A stretch of 64,000 bases of DNA. It comes from Lingula anatina (taxonomy: Eukaryota; Brachiopoda; Lingulata; Lingulida; Lingulidae). The notes beneath the pieces are model-generated. The model did not search any database and was not told the origin of the DNA. It saw nothing but the letters and a program-made list of their open reading frames with translations. Positions 1 through 11,916 of this stretch are shown piece after piece. The DNA lies in the NCBI RefSeq assembly GCF_001039355.2, contig NW_019774770.1, forward strand, positions 124,001-188,000, written 5' to 3'. Each line of letters starts with the position of its first letter. Position 1 is the stretch's first letter. The position numbers were made by a program, and so were the translations under genes.

Positions 1-2240
1 TGGGATTAATCCAATGCAATCGAAACTGAAAAATTTCCCCAATAATAATCCATTACTTTAACCCAATGCAATCATCAGCTGTGCATCGCTGACATGAAAC
101 ATTGTGATACTGGATCAATTTTCTCCACGTTAAGATGACTTCATTCTGATAAACCTGCTTGCCTAATCACCTTTCAATAACAATGTCCTGCCAAGTAGAA
201 AGAAATGGCCATCCTTAGGGCAAAGCACCTAGGGTGTATCACACCATCTCCAGATTAAACCATCCATAATGAATATAACTGTCTCCAAAACCATTACACT
301 GACAACAGCTGTGTACAAGTAGTGCACGGTATGAACAGAGATTTATTCAACTATTGAGTGAACATGTGGGCGGGAGCATGTGCCCGGACATTCCAATTTG
401 TGTTGATATTTGGACAGACTGATAAAGTGTCGGCAAATATATTACTGCATGAGCTGATAAAATGGGCAGAATTGGATAGGGATGTTATTTTGAGCAGTTT
501 TAAAATGAATGTTTTTACCCCACTGGAATACATTGAACTGAACCATTGGGTTGAATAGAAAGCTCCCATCCTGTCAGGTCTTTAATTTCCAATAATGAAT
601 TATGAATAAGCTATGGATGAAAACATCTTCAGATCTCTTTGTGTCAGCTTTAAGGCTAAGTATTGATTTAACAAAGATATGTTGTTAAAAATCCAACTCT
701 ACAATTCTCTCATTATTTTTTGTCCTGAAATCACACACATGGCTGTTTCAGGTTACAGGTACCTTGAAAAGATATTCTACAGGTATGTTGTACACGTCCC
801 AAGATTATATATAGCACAAACCTGCCTGCTTTTAAAGTTCATTCATTCCTCCTTGTCCTTAAACCACGTATGTCTAGTATAAGCAGAAACCAGGTGAATG
901 TATGGCTTTTTGCTGTGGTATAAGAATACTTACTTCTTACTTGTTCCTAATAAATAAACAAATTGCACATTGGCTGTCAGCTGATCTATTGTAGCATTAA
1001 CATGACTCTTTACAGACAGTCGCTACACTGTTTGCTATTATGTCACTCATATTAATCTCATGTGGCTATAAGGTGGACACAGGGACCAACAGTAGTCCAT
1101 TGGTCATTATATGGATGAGTGGCATTTAATGAGTCAGCTAATGTCACCACCTGAACACATAAACAGAGGTAGAGAACAATGGCAGATGACTCACTTAGCA
1201 TTGTGGACACTATTCTACCTGTGATTTAGAGTGGCAAAAGGTTTACCTTATATATCAGGACTTGTGGTCAACTTTTTTATATGGGTAGCAGCTTAAGTTT
1301 ACCTTGTACTGAGGCTTGTGGTAAAGTTTTATACAGACAGCAGCTTCAGTACCAGGCATAGAGTAGTTTTTTGATACAGCACATTTCTGATGAGATTTTC
1401 AGTTTGGTAATATGTCTCAATTTAATACTGAAATCTAGTATCTGTGACTTTGAGTGCCAACAACTTTATCTGTGACTATGCAGGCTTTATACAGAAGTGT
1501 AGTAGCTTAAAAAACAGGGCAAAGGATGGTTTAACTTTGACTTGGTATCTTTATGAGATATTGATTCAGTAAGATGTTTTCAATACTAAGTTCGTATTTT
1601 TTTGCCTCCATGCCATTCATTGCATGTGGGCATCACATGATCTGTTGCTTCAATGTTTGGCCTTTGTGACATTTTTAATATATATTCCCCACAAAAATGA
1701 AAAAATTGTAAGGAAGTTGATACAGAAAAAAGGGCTCACAAAATTTCATATCACCCCACAGCAAAAGGTGAGATCGCATCTGGAGCAAATTAACAATATG
1801 TATATAAACCACATAATACATATGCGCCAAACTGATATCACAGTACATATCTGCAGGAGTCCCATTATTTCTGTGGCATGGCAAGCTCCTGGTTAACCTT
1901 GTGCACATATTTATACACACACTCTCTCTCTGGCACCTTGGCATTTAGAAAGGTTCAAAACAGTTATAGTAAACAAGCCAGTCATTTTCATATAAATCAT
2001 ATAATCAATGCAGTTCTGTGTATGGTGCGTTGAAGAACAAAGACTGCAGTCCCTCCATATTGAAAGAGACAGGTTGCTGATATCAGATCGTAAAATGTAT
2101 CGGTAAAATAAAGGTACAGCTATCTGACCTAAATTTGATTAAAACACAAACATACTTGACTAGACTTCTACCTGTTGCTCTCTCGAACCACTTAAAAGGA
2201 TCCTATTCACTTTAAATACAAGAATTTAAAAGAAACTCTT
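1..2240. other. Intergenic stretch without a supportable gene
   Basis: No exon chain, RNA gene or recognisable repeat was found here. Short open frames on both strands between 350 and 1950 have no splice-site context or family resemblance that I recognise. If the promoter at 2243-2386 drives a leftward gene, this stretch would be its first intron. I found no second exon in it that starts in phase 0. Confidence 0.5.
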
Positions 2241-2242
2241 AC

Positions 2243-2278
2243 CTCACCTCGCTTTGACCGGGAATTCTTTGTGAACAT
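2243..2278 (-). CDS. Possible first coding exon of a leftward gene (12 codons)
   Basis: About 80 bases below the TATA element on the minus strand an ATG at 2278 opens MFTKNSRSKRGE, exactly 36 nt, ending at a canonical donor GAG|GTAAGA at 2242. This would give a short 5' UTR of roughly 50 nt. A second ATG at 2283 opens another frame. I do not recognise the peptide and found no following exon in the window, so this is only a candidate start of a gene whose body lies to the left. Confidence 0.3.
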
Positions 2279-2313
2279 GGCATGTTCTGTGTAGTAGCCA
2301 GCAGGTAAATTGA

Positions 2314-2386
2314 GGGGAATCCCCTCCACTTCCTGCCACTGGAGTGATGTCATCAGGTATATATAGGTAGCTCCTCAGGTGAGTCA
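2314..2386. promoter_or_regulatory. Compact TATA promoter with kappaB, ETS, CRE-like and AP-1 sites
   Basis: In 73 bases there is a near-palindromic kappaB site at 2314-2324 (minus strand GGGGATTCCCC), an ETS-type CAGGAAGT on the minus strand just after it, an odd palindrome TGATGTCATCA at 2345-2355 (CRE/ATF-like), TATATATA at 2358-2365, and a perfect AP-1 site TGAGTCA at 2380-2386. The TATA element is symmetric, so orientation is open. Rightward transcription would give the order kappaB, ETS, CRE, TATA. Leftward transcription would place AP-1 upstream of TATA and lead into the possible coding exon ending at 2243. Motifs are seen directly; inducibility by stress or immune signals is inferred. 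Confidence 0.5.
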
Positions 2387-2488
2387 TTTACTTTAGATAC
2401 GGCACCTGGGCACCTTGAATGACTTACTGATCCACGTACAAAGAATCAAAATGAGGGCGAGGGAGAAGAGATGCAGTGTGTGGAAATG

Positions 2489-2491
<3 letters not shown>

Positions 2492-2538
<47 letters not shown>
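2492..2538. repeat. (AG)n microsatellite
   Basis: About 23 AG units. It lies between the TATA promoter and the inferred PLCL poly(A) site; nothing else is seen in 2391-2760. Confidence 0.95.
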
Positions 2539-2541
<3 letters not shown>

Positions 2542-2786
2542 TGGGAGAAGGGGGGGAATGTTACTAATATAAAAGTAATACAAGAAAAATGGGTTCCAAA
2601 TTGCAACCTTTTGATTTGCTAGAGAAGATTAGAAATTCATACGCTGACTTCAATTAAGTTTTTGTGAGCACATGCTATCAGTATACATTTGAATGCATTG
2701 TTCAATGCAGCCATGCTTAAGGAAAATAAATATTTTCACTTAAAAACCATTCAGGAGAAAAACGGTGCTATGTTGTAAACAATTAC

Positions 2787-2792
2787 TTTATT
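2787..2792 (-). terminator. Likely poly(A) signal of the PLCL gene
   Basis: AATAAA on the minus strand, followed in the transcript direction by a GT-rich stretch. It is the first such hexamer I noticed below the PLCL stop codon at 5667, which would give a 3' UTR of about 2.9 kb. Closer variant signals cannot be excluded. Confidence 0.45.
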
Positions 2793-5044
2793 TGCATTGT
2801 AAAAGAGTCTGAACATCAAACCATGCATTGGTTTATCTCTAAACATAATGTCCAATGTAGCTGCACAATGTACAGTGACAAAATGAAATATAAAATGTCA
2901 TTAAAGTGTTCATCATTAAAGCTGTTACAAGCACTTTTCTCTCCTTAACTCTACAATAAAGCTGCACTTTCTACTGAACCAATAACAATTTAAAACTAAC
3001 AAATAATTACGTACTTATTACAACCAACAAACATATATGTATACAGTGTATATATATTATATATATATTGCACAGATTAGAGTTAAATTGTAAAATCTCT
3101 CTAAGCAGTCATAACAGACAAAATATAAGACAGATTTCTGCACATTCACAATAACCAATATAGCATTGCAAACACTTTAAAGCATTAAAATGACCTATTT
3201 GTTATTAACAAACAGTTAAATTATAATCACATGACAATAACTGGCATGGAAAAAGATGCCTAATGTGGTTTTATGTTAGTTCAAGCTTATCTAAAATGAT
3301 CATATCCAAGAAAAAAAGTGAAGCTCAGCTCCTAGCATCCTTCAGGAAGAATAACTTGGGTCCTTTTCGTCAGGTGGGTTATACATGTCAGTATCGAAAC
3401 ACTTAGGCTGGTCCTAACATGTTATTATGCAAGAAGGGATTTACTTCCTTTTGCAAGTTCGTTACGGGCTGTTTGGACCAATCAAAATTAATCCAGTTAA
3501 CTGACCAAATCGAGGACTGGAGCTTCGTTTAAATGACTTTCTCATGTAAAAGCAGGGCTAGTACATTGTTAATCTCCCTAAGTATTTTAATACCGATATG
3601 TGTTATGCACATCGTGGACAAAGCCTCCTTATTAACCTTAACCTAAGACCTTAACCAACAAACAATTTAGACAAGAAATTAAGACAAATGAACTCACTTT
3701 TGAAATATCTGATAAATAACATTATCTTTGACATATTTATGTGTAAATTTGGTGATTGTGTTGGAAGCACAGTGTTATGAAAACAATAAATGTGAGCAAT
3801 TAATATGGTGTTGTGCACCAGAAGTACATTGCAAATATTCCTCTATCTAGGTAAATCTACAGTTGAATGGTTCAGTTCTTATCATTAGTCTTTTTGCTGA
3901 GGGAGTTTTTACTAGCTTCTTATATGAACTAAATTGCAAATAAAAGTGGTTACATATCTGCTTTCTATAGCATACCTGTAATAGTTTTTTTATGTCATAG
4001 CCATTCACCTTTGTTTTTCTGTAAAATGATTAATTTATAAATAGTAAAAATAAATAACGATAAAATCATCACTGAGGTAAGCAGTCTTGGTTCAAAAAAA
4101 ATTTTTTTTTTGACTTGACAACAATAACTGTTACACAAACAGCACCACCAGATATGCAATTTTCACATACTTTAACAAAAACGATATGTAATTTAAACAT
4201 AACAGGATTCTTATGGTTACTCTTTTCAAATAAAAATCATTGGAAAAATAAAAAGATAAAGACTGAAGGATTTCAACAGGTAAATTTAACTGGTTTGCAC
4301 TATATATATATTTCTTTGTTCTTCTAACTGTAAGTGAAACAACAAGATAACCAGCATTACCATACTATCACACGTATAACATGGGACTAACATTTCAACA
4401 GTACTTATGATGATGCTTGTGTTAAACAATCCAGAGATTTGACATACAATGTTAATATACTAGTATTTGGCATTCAACATATTATATAGGGGACTCTATA
4501 ATCATGAGATATATGCATTCAAAACTAGAAAAATATTGCACCTTTACATAGAGGTTTGTAAAGCAAGTTGATACAAACATTGACTATATAATGTCAAAGA
4601 CATTCTTAAAACTATTTTGGAAGTACCTTTGTACAATAATTTTCATATATATATTTATGTACAAGGTAAATGGTTTAGAACAAATAAGTAAAGGAAGATT
4701 GGTTTTGATAAGGGAAATATGTGCACTTGGTAGCCAGTATACAGGAAGGATTTCAAATGTCACAGGTATCAATGCCTTCTATATTACAACAAGAACACAA
4801 GATTACAATGTAAAAAATACCCCATATGTTTTACTTGGTATTCATACAGTTCATACTTGCAGATCGAATGTATCCATGTAATCTAAAAGGAAAAATACTC
4901 AGGAACTACCAGGTGCCCAATCATTTCATTTTGGTGCTCTATGTATGTGTATTAATGTATATGGATAGTTCTTTTGAACATGATCAATATGATCAGAAGT
5001 CTTTGCAAAAAGCTCTTATACTAAGTGAGGAGCTGGAAGTTTTG

Positions 5045-5045
<1 letters not shown>

Positions 5046-5118
<73 letters not shown>
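5046..5118. repeat. (TA)n microsatellite
   Basis: An uninterrupted TA run of about 73 bases inside the inferred PLCL 3' UTR. It creates a spurious Tyr/Ile open frame on the plus strand. Confidence 0.97.
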
Positions 5119-5120
<2 letters not shown>

Positions 5121-5666
5121 TGCACTACTATAACTGATTTTTCTTCATCTTTTTCCATTGTCGTGTTACATCAGCAGCATGTTTTTTTCTGCTAAACACA
5201 GCCAAAAAAAAATCAAATAAATCTTAAGAAATGGCACTTAAATTAAAGATTATAAGATTCATAACCTTAAATCTTAAACTCAGAGAGCAACATCTTCCCT
5301 CATGCAGTTTAACTTTTTGCTGGTGTGAAATTCAAAATATTACAGACCTCTTGAAACATGATGACTTCCAAAAATTGTTATGAATATCTCTTCCATGATA
5401 AGGAACAGTTATGAGATTTTGAAAAAAGTTCTCCTGTTCTTCAACACCCATTAAATCAACACCCATTAAATATTAACACACTGTATTCTGTACTTCCTTT
5501 TTGGCCCCATCAGTAAACCACCAACTTAAACTTGTCCCCAAAGTTTCCATGTAGCAGATGCATGAAACTTCACGACTGATATCTCCTCTTACCACTAGGG
5601 TGCATCTGTTGACTGAAGGAAAGGTGGGGGATATTGCATTGTCACATCACCAGATGGAGTTGTCTG

Positions 5667-7926
5667 TCAAGAGGTAACCATAGCATTGGTGTTTCCGTTG
5701 TTTTGAACCTGGGGTTTCATTAGTCCTGTAGCCACGGCCGCCTCTTCAATCTAGAGAATAAAGACTTTCTCAGTAACCTTATGATACAAATATTTGTGAC
5801 AGGTGTGTCAACCTCTGCAAGCCCAATGATTTAAGATTTCATGAGGTTGTGTTTTTGATCCATAGAGAACAACACAATCAACACGTAATATATAAAAAGT
5901 TTAATTGATTATCTTTAGGTTGTAGAACCCTAGTCAAAAATTTCCACTCTGTTTCCTATTTGGCTTACAACAAAAATTGTCAATATTGCTGAAAACAAAA
6001 TACTTCTTAAGTTCACAAGTTCTTGTTTTTGTTCTGCACAATTCTGCTAAATTACAGCAAATGTCATTCTTTGGAAAGTTAAGATTTCAGTTGTTTAATT
6101 TGCCTATCCTAAAAAATAACCCCACTCCTTCCCTTTATAAACATTATCTCTGAAGATTACCTGTTTTAAGTAGTCACTACAGTCTTGTTTGGCCTGCATC
6201 AAAAGGTCTGCCTGGCCTTTGAGAACTCTGATATTCCAGGCAAAACTCTCCATGGCTTTATTAAGCTTCCTCGCCCTCAGTCCTGCCTGTTGACAAAGCA
6301 TGTTTAACTCCTCATGCATCTCCAGACCTGCCTTCTGACTGTCACGCAGCTGAAAATCCAAAATGAAATGCTCATAATGATTCATGTATATGTGACAGAC
6401 ACCACTGAAATCCAAGCAGATTTTCAATCCACCAAGTTGAGACTGAAATCACGAACTACCAAGGCACATTTAAAATCTGCCTGGCTTTCAATCTGGCCTG
6501 TGACATAAATATATAAGGTATGTGAGTCACCCCCTCCCCCCAAAAAAACATGTGAATTTTTCATATTGAATGTATGTAAATTGCATTATCTTACAAATGT
6601 ACTCATATAAATAATATAATAAAATGAGTCATGCCCACCCAGGTGTATGTGGTTGTATGCTACTGCTATATCATTATTTTCATCTTTTCATTAGTTAAAC
6701 AATCTATTTTGTTACACTAATATTAAAAGTCACTGTAAAATACTAGAGGGTACATGCAGTGAAAGAAATCATAACCAAGCACCAAAACGTATATGCAATT
6801 TTGTATTACCTGTTGACAGACCTCTACTGCATTTTCCACCAAATTTCTGCATTCTGCCACTAGCTGAAACAACAACAGGGGGCACAGTTAGTAACTCTCT
6901 TCCTTATAAGCCCATCTATCAATGACTCAGACCAAACAAGAACCATGCAGAAATATTTTGGACATCAAATCATGACTGAAAATGCATCATTTTCATAATA
7001 TAGATACATCTGTGGTGCAATGTTATGCAGTAAACTTCGCCTCATTAAACAAGTACTGCCAATCTCATTTCAAAGTTTATCTGGCTACATAACAAAAAAT
7101 AAACAGCAGCTAGAGACTCACCACATCAAAAGCAACCACTGCCTTCTTAATAATGTCAGGAATATTGCTGTGGTTCTCAATATATGGCCACTGAAATTCA
7201 ATTATACATTCAATATTTAACTGATATTTTGTGATGAAAATAGTACCGAGTATGTAAAAACAGGTGTCTGTAAGAACAGGGGAACCTAGCAATGAATTTT
7301 AGAGGATTAGAAAGATATATCTAATAAGATATAAATATAAGTATATAGAAATATAAGTATCTGTCTGAATAAACAAATAATTAAATTATTGTATAAATGG
7401 GTGTTAAAGAACAGGAAAATTTATTTCAAAATCTCAGAATCAAAGACCTACCCCGTCTTTCTTAAGGATACATATGGATGCCTGGTCTGCAGAGCTCTGT
7501 ATTCTGGAGGAGAGCACTCTGATACACTGTTTGAGGTTAGCTGTAGAAGCTTGACTGCAAGTTTCTTTGAAGGCCTCCAAGGCAATGAGGACACCATCCC
7601 GCAGGTCCGCAGCATCTGCAAGGCTCTGCACACCACTCTGGGAAGGCAATGAGTAAGCATTTTTAAGTTCAACTGATTATATTTCCTAAAATTTCATAGG
7701 CCAATACATACAAGAGGCAACATGGTAAAATGATAATAAAAATGTTAATGGTGAAATGTTATTTGAATCATTTGTGAGTTTTGTTTTCATTATTGTATAC
7801 CAGTAGCCTTCTTTTACTTACCTTAAATGTGTCATCAATATTTTTCACCCCAGTGGTTTTCAGACTACAGTGATCACGCATTCGGCTTCTATTTTTCTTC
7901 ACTGATGTTCCACGCTTGGAAGATTT
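5667..7926 (-). CDS. PLCL: PLCL exons 20-25: C-terminal helical tail
   Basis: Exons 7822-7926, 7452-7637, 7122-7190, 6810-6863, 6161-6349 and 5667-5750 all begin and end in phase 0. They encode a basic linker ([12 protein letters not shown]), then amphipathic segments including [37 protein letters not shown] and the family signature [17 protein letters not shown], close to the vertebrate [17 protein letters not shown]. The last exon ends ...AMVTS and a TGA at 5667-5669. This tail is found in PRIP-type proteins and not in PLC-delta, which separates the two families. The basic linker is likely exposed; no catalytic role is expected. Confidence 0.9.
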
Positions 7927-10900
7927 CTGTCCAAATTAAGACAATAAGTAGGAAAATGGAGTTACTTGTCATCATTACAAAGATCAAAACTTACATATGA
8001 AATAATTTGGTAAAAAACATTCTCACTGTAAACTTTTTGCACTCACCCCTCCACCGCACTTGTCCGTAATTGCAATATGTACAAAAAGAGTGCAGTTTGG
8101 AATAACTTCACTGGTGTTGGAAAGTAGACGTATGTGCCGGTATCCTGAAAAACAAACAATACCGTTAATAGATATTCTGAAAGACCATAGAAAGTGACCA
8201 TAGAAAGTTCACATTTCCCAAGTGAGCCACAAGAAATGCATCTGTCAACAAAATGACAAAAAAAAAAATAAATAATAAAATAAAAATTTAATTATGTGTT
8301 TGCTTGATTTCAATTTGGCATGTTTATAAGTCTTCATATGGGAGTTTACAGTCATATATTTTCCCAGATGCAATATCATAAACCAGACCCAATGGATGAA
8401 AGAAATCCAGGCAAAAATCTGAACCATAATAAGTTAACCAGAGTCACTGCCTGTGTGCTTACACCGCTCACCTGTCTGCATGCATTCAAATGGAATAGTA
8501 TACTGTCCAATAAACTCATCCCCTATGAAGTCATCATCAAGGACCACAAACCTCACCAAAGCCAGCTCAGGAAGGTTCACTTGAAACTCAAAACTCTCAT
8601 CAAACAGTGGGTTGTAACCTGGAAAACAAGGGTGAAGGGAAAGGATACAGTTTAACAATCAATCCATAAATGAAACAAATGTCACTTGAAATCATATTTC
8701 ACATCAGCATTTTTATGAAATGGTGTGGTTATGCTCCTTAATTTTATAAGATTAAATTAAACAGGTTCTTTGAAAATTACAATAATTATTTCAGTTTTGT
8801 AAAATTCCTTGAATTATAAATATTCAAAACCATGAAAATTTGGTTGCTTTTTTAAACTATCTAATAGAAATTATACCACTATTTGCTGTAAAATAAGGAC
8901 AAGACAGACATAACATGCGAATCAAGGGTAACATACCATTATGTGGAACAGTTTTGGTTCGCTCTTCTGCACAGTCAGCAGGAATACCGAATATTTCAAT
9001 TAGCACATAGGGATCTGTAACATCCCCCTTTGCTCCAGAGCCTTTTGGCTTGGGAAATTGATGACCACTTATTACCTAAAACAAACAATAAATATATAAA
9101 AAATAAATAAAGTTATTTAGGAATTAACAAACTGCAAAGATAATGTGGTTATCTCCATAACTTTTTCTTATTACTGAAATGATTCACCACTAGCCTAACA
9201 TGCCCCTTAGACCATATAAAGTGCATTCAGTCAGATCAATCAGCTCAATCAATCAATTCAAGCACATTAAAAACCCATCAGAGTGAACAAGAATCCAAAG
9301 ATTTGTCATCTTTAAAACCAAGCCACATTTGTCTTCAGATTTAAGAAGCTGTCACTAGCTATTAGCCTTGCCAGGAGATAAGGAGGTACCTAGTTAGCTA
9401 GAGACAAGCAGTAATCAATGCCTCAACCACACAGCAATGCACTCACAACCCTTACATCATATCACACAGTGACTTGCTGATTCAGGATTTTGGATGGAGG
9501 TCGCCACTTTTTTTTTGTCTGTGTTCCTAACCTAAGTCACAGAATTTTCTGAGATAATAAATTGCAATTTGGACCAAGCACTTTTGTGGGACTCAAACAA
9601 GTCTCTTCTCCTTTTCTTGTATTTTGTAATTCCACTTCCAAAAAAGGACGCCTTAGTACATCCCTCTCCCCTATATCCACCTATGGACTCGTGCAATGTA
9701 CATCAGAGTTCAATAAAGATCTCATGTGAAATTAAAAAATGCTTTGTGTCCTAATAATGCTTATTCTGATAAACATCATTGTTAGAACAATTACAACCAT
9801 GATACAATCTTTAATAACAAAGGTGTCATACTGCTTTACTGTAATGGATAGTAACATTTTAACTGAATTCTCACATGGCATGCAATTACATTAAGATTGA
9901 TAGTGTGTGCTATAAATAGTCATGTTGCTGTTACTTAACACCACTTAAAAGCTTGACTAGGAACTGCACTGAAGTGGATATGTACATTAATCTAAACCAC
10001 ACTCTAAAACCCATTTACTAGGAAGAAAATTATGAACATACTAAAACTTGGGTTTTCATTTTCAATCTAAACAATGTTGCCTCAAATTTAAACAGTAAAT
10101 AATTACCATGTATGTACATAAGCAATTAAAAAAAAAATAAATGAGAAGAATGATTTTAATTTGTAGACTGTTCAGAATAAGTTTTGTCAATCCAAGCTAA
10201 TGCGCACTAACTCCATGGTTGCTCTAGCCGAATGCAATCAAATTAAGCAAAACTCACTCTGAATGGTCCCTAAGCCACCATACACTTACTCTAATATGAA
10301 GAACCTGTGGGGGGACCCCTGGTATGACATCTCTGGTATTGGCACTGAAGTAGGCAATTTCTTCACGCATTATTGCAGGTTTAATGACATAACCACAGCC
10401 TCCATTTTGAGCAAATTTTCCATCATAAAGGTCCATCATTAGTCCTCCTGTTTGGTAGTTTAAAGCCACTGTCAATGAAAGAAATATCAACATCAACAAT
10501 AATTTTCCTGGATAAATACTTGAATTCTTATTTAGTATGTACTGAATTCATTTCTATGTCCTTACAGTGAAAGGATTTATAAGTTAAATATTCCAGATTT
10601 CTCTATAAACACATAGATTCACCAACTAACACTTTTTTTATTTACATTTCCCTAGGTCACCTCAAAAATATTTCATACCAAACCATTTCATGTTAAATAC
10701 AGTACACTTCTACAACTACCACACACTGTCACACCTACCATATCTAGATCCCACCCACTCACCAAACACAACAAGAACAAACTCTACATGCTCCACAAAC
10801 ATATTTACCCTCACAACAATCTGTCATATCTACAGAGCAATGTCACACCTACCACAATGTCACATCTACCACATCTACAGCACAATGTCACACCTAATAC

Positions 10901-11871
10901 ACTTGTGACTCCTCACATATCTAGAACACACCACCTAACCAAACACAACTAGCACAAACTGTACCTAGCTGACAGCCACAGTTCCACATGTCCTGTGGAT
11001 TGTAGTTCCCAGAGTCCACTCTGGCACCATTGGGATAGACCCGAGACAGAAACCTCTTGTTGTGGTTCACAAACTCTTCTGGAAAACTATTGGCAAGACG
11101 CAGGGCAAAACTTTCGCTGAAGGAGCACAGTTCCCATACATCCTCTGAAGGAACAAAAACAGTGATTGTTGGGATAGCTGAATGGTACATAAAATATTTG
11201 TTTTCATACATTCAATGTATAGTTTGAAGCAGTGGAAATAAGGATTCATTATAAAGCTTTTTGTAAGTTAATAAATACATAATCAATTTTTGAACAATAT
11301 TTTGAAATTATGCCATAATGCCTTATAGTTATACTGTGAACAAACTCAAAAGTCAATGTGCCTTATCAGAAATGCCAAATCAAAAGAATGAGTGATTCCT
11401 ACGGTGTGCTAAAAAATTCTAAGGCTCTTTAATGTGCCCAGGTTTGCTTACGTTCATCTGCTGCCGTCTCAAAATCTGTAAACCTGACTGATTGACACCA
11501 AGACACCAGATCTGAGAGCTCCTTGGAAAGCAGGTACTTCCTTATAGCACCCTCTGGTGGCTGCAATCATATTGAGAAAAAACTAATACGTATATATTAC
11601 TTTGCTGCAGTTGGCTACAACTGCAAAGTACTAGCTGCAATTACACAATATATGCACATACAAAAAGAAAAAGAAATACAGCTATAAATATGCAGTTCTT
11701 TTGCTTACCCCCCAAAAATTAAGAAAAACAGAAATACTGTCATAAAAAAAGGTGACATTACATGCGTCACCAACAGAGGATCAATAACTTTCTAAAAAAA
11801 ATTAGTCTATTTCCTGTACTCAGTAATTGTTTGGAATGTGATGCATAGACTACATTTTATTTCTTTATCAG

Positions 11872-11916
<45 letters not shown>

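Larger units (their letters stand above)
2765..5666 (-). other. Inferred long 3' UTR of PLCL
   Basis: No coding exon is seen on either strand. The stretch contains a 73-base (TA)n tract at 5046-5118 and, on the minus strand, a Pumilio-type TGTACATA at 4656-4663. The UTR call rests on position and the poly(A) signal only. Confidence 0.4.

Noticed and set aside
358-558. A 66-codon plus-strand open frame (with LLHELIKWAELDRDVILSSF)
   Set aside because: It looks protein-like, but I recognise no family. The opposite strand is also open over the same bases, and no splice or transposon context supports it.
4826-5137. A plus-strand open frame with a long Tyr/Ile run
   Set aside because: Created by the (TA)n tract in the PLCL 3' UTR.
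8320-8655. A 111-codon plus-strand open frame
   Set aside because: It is the antisense shadow of the PLCL C2 exon at 8472-8618, whose minus-strand translation matches the family.
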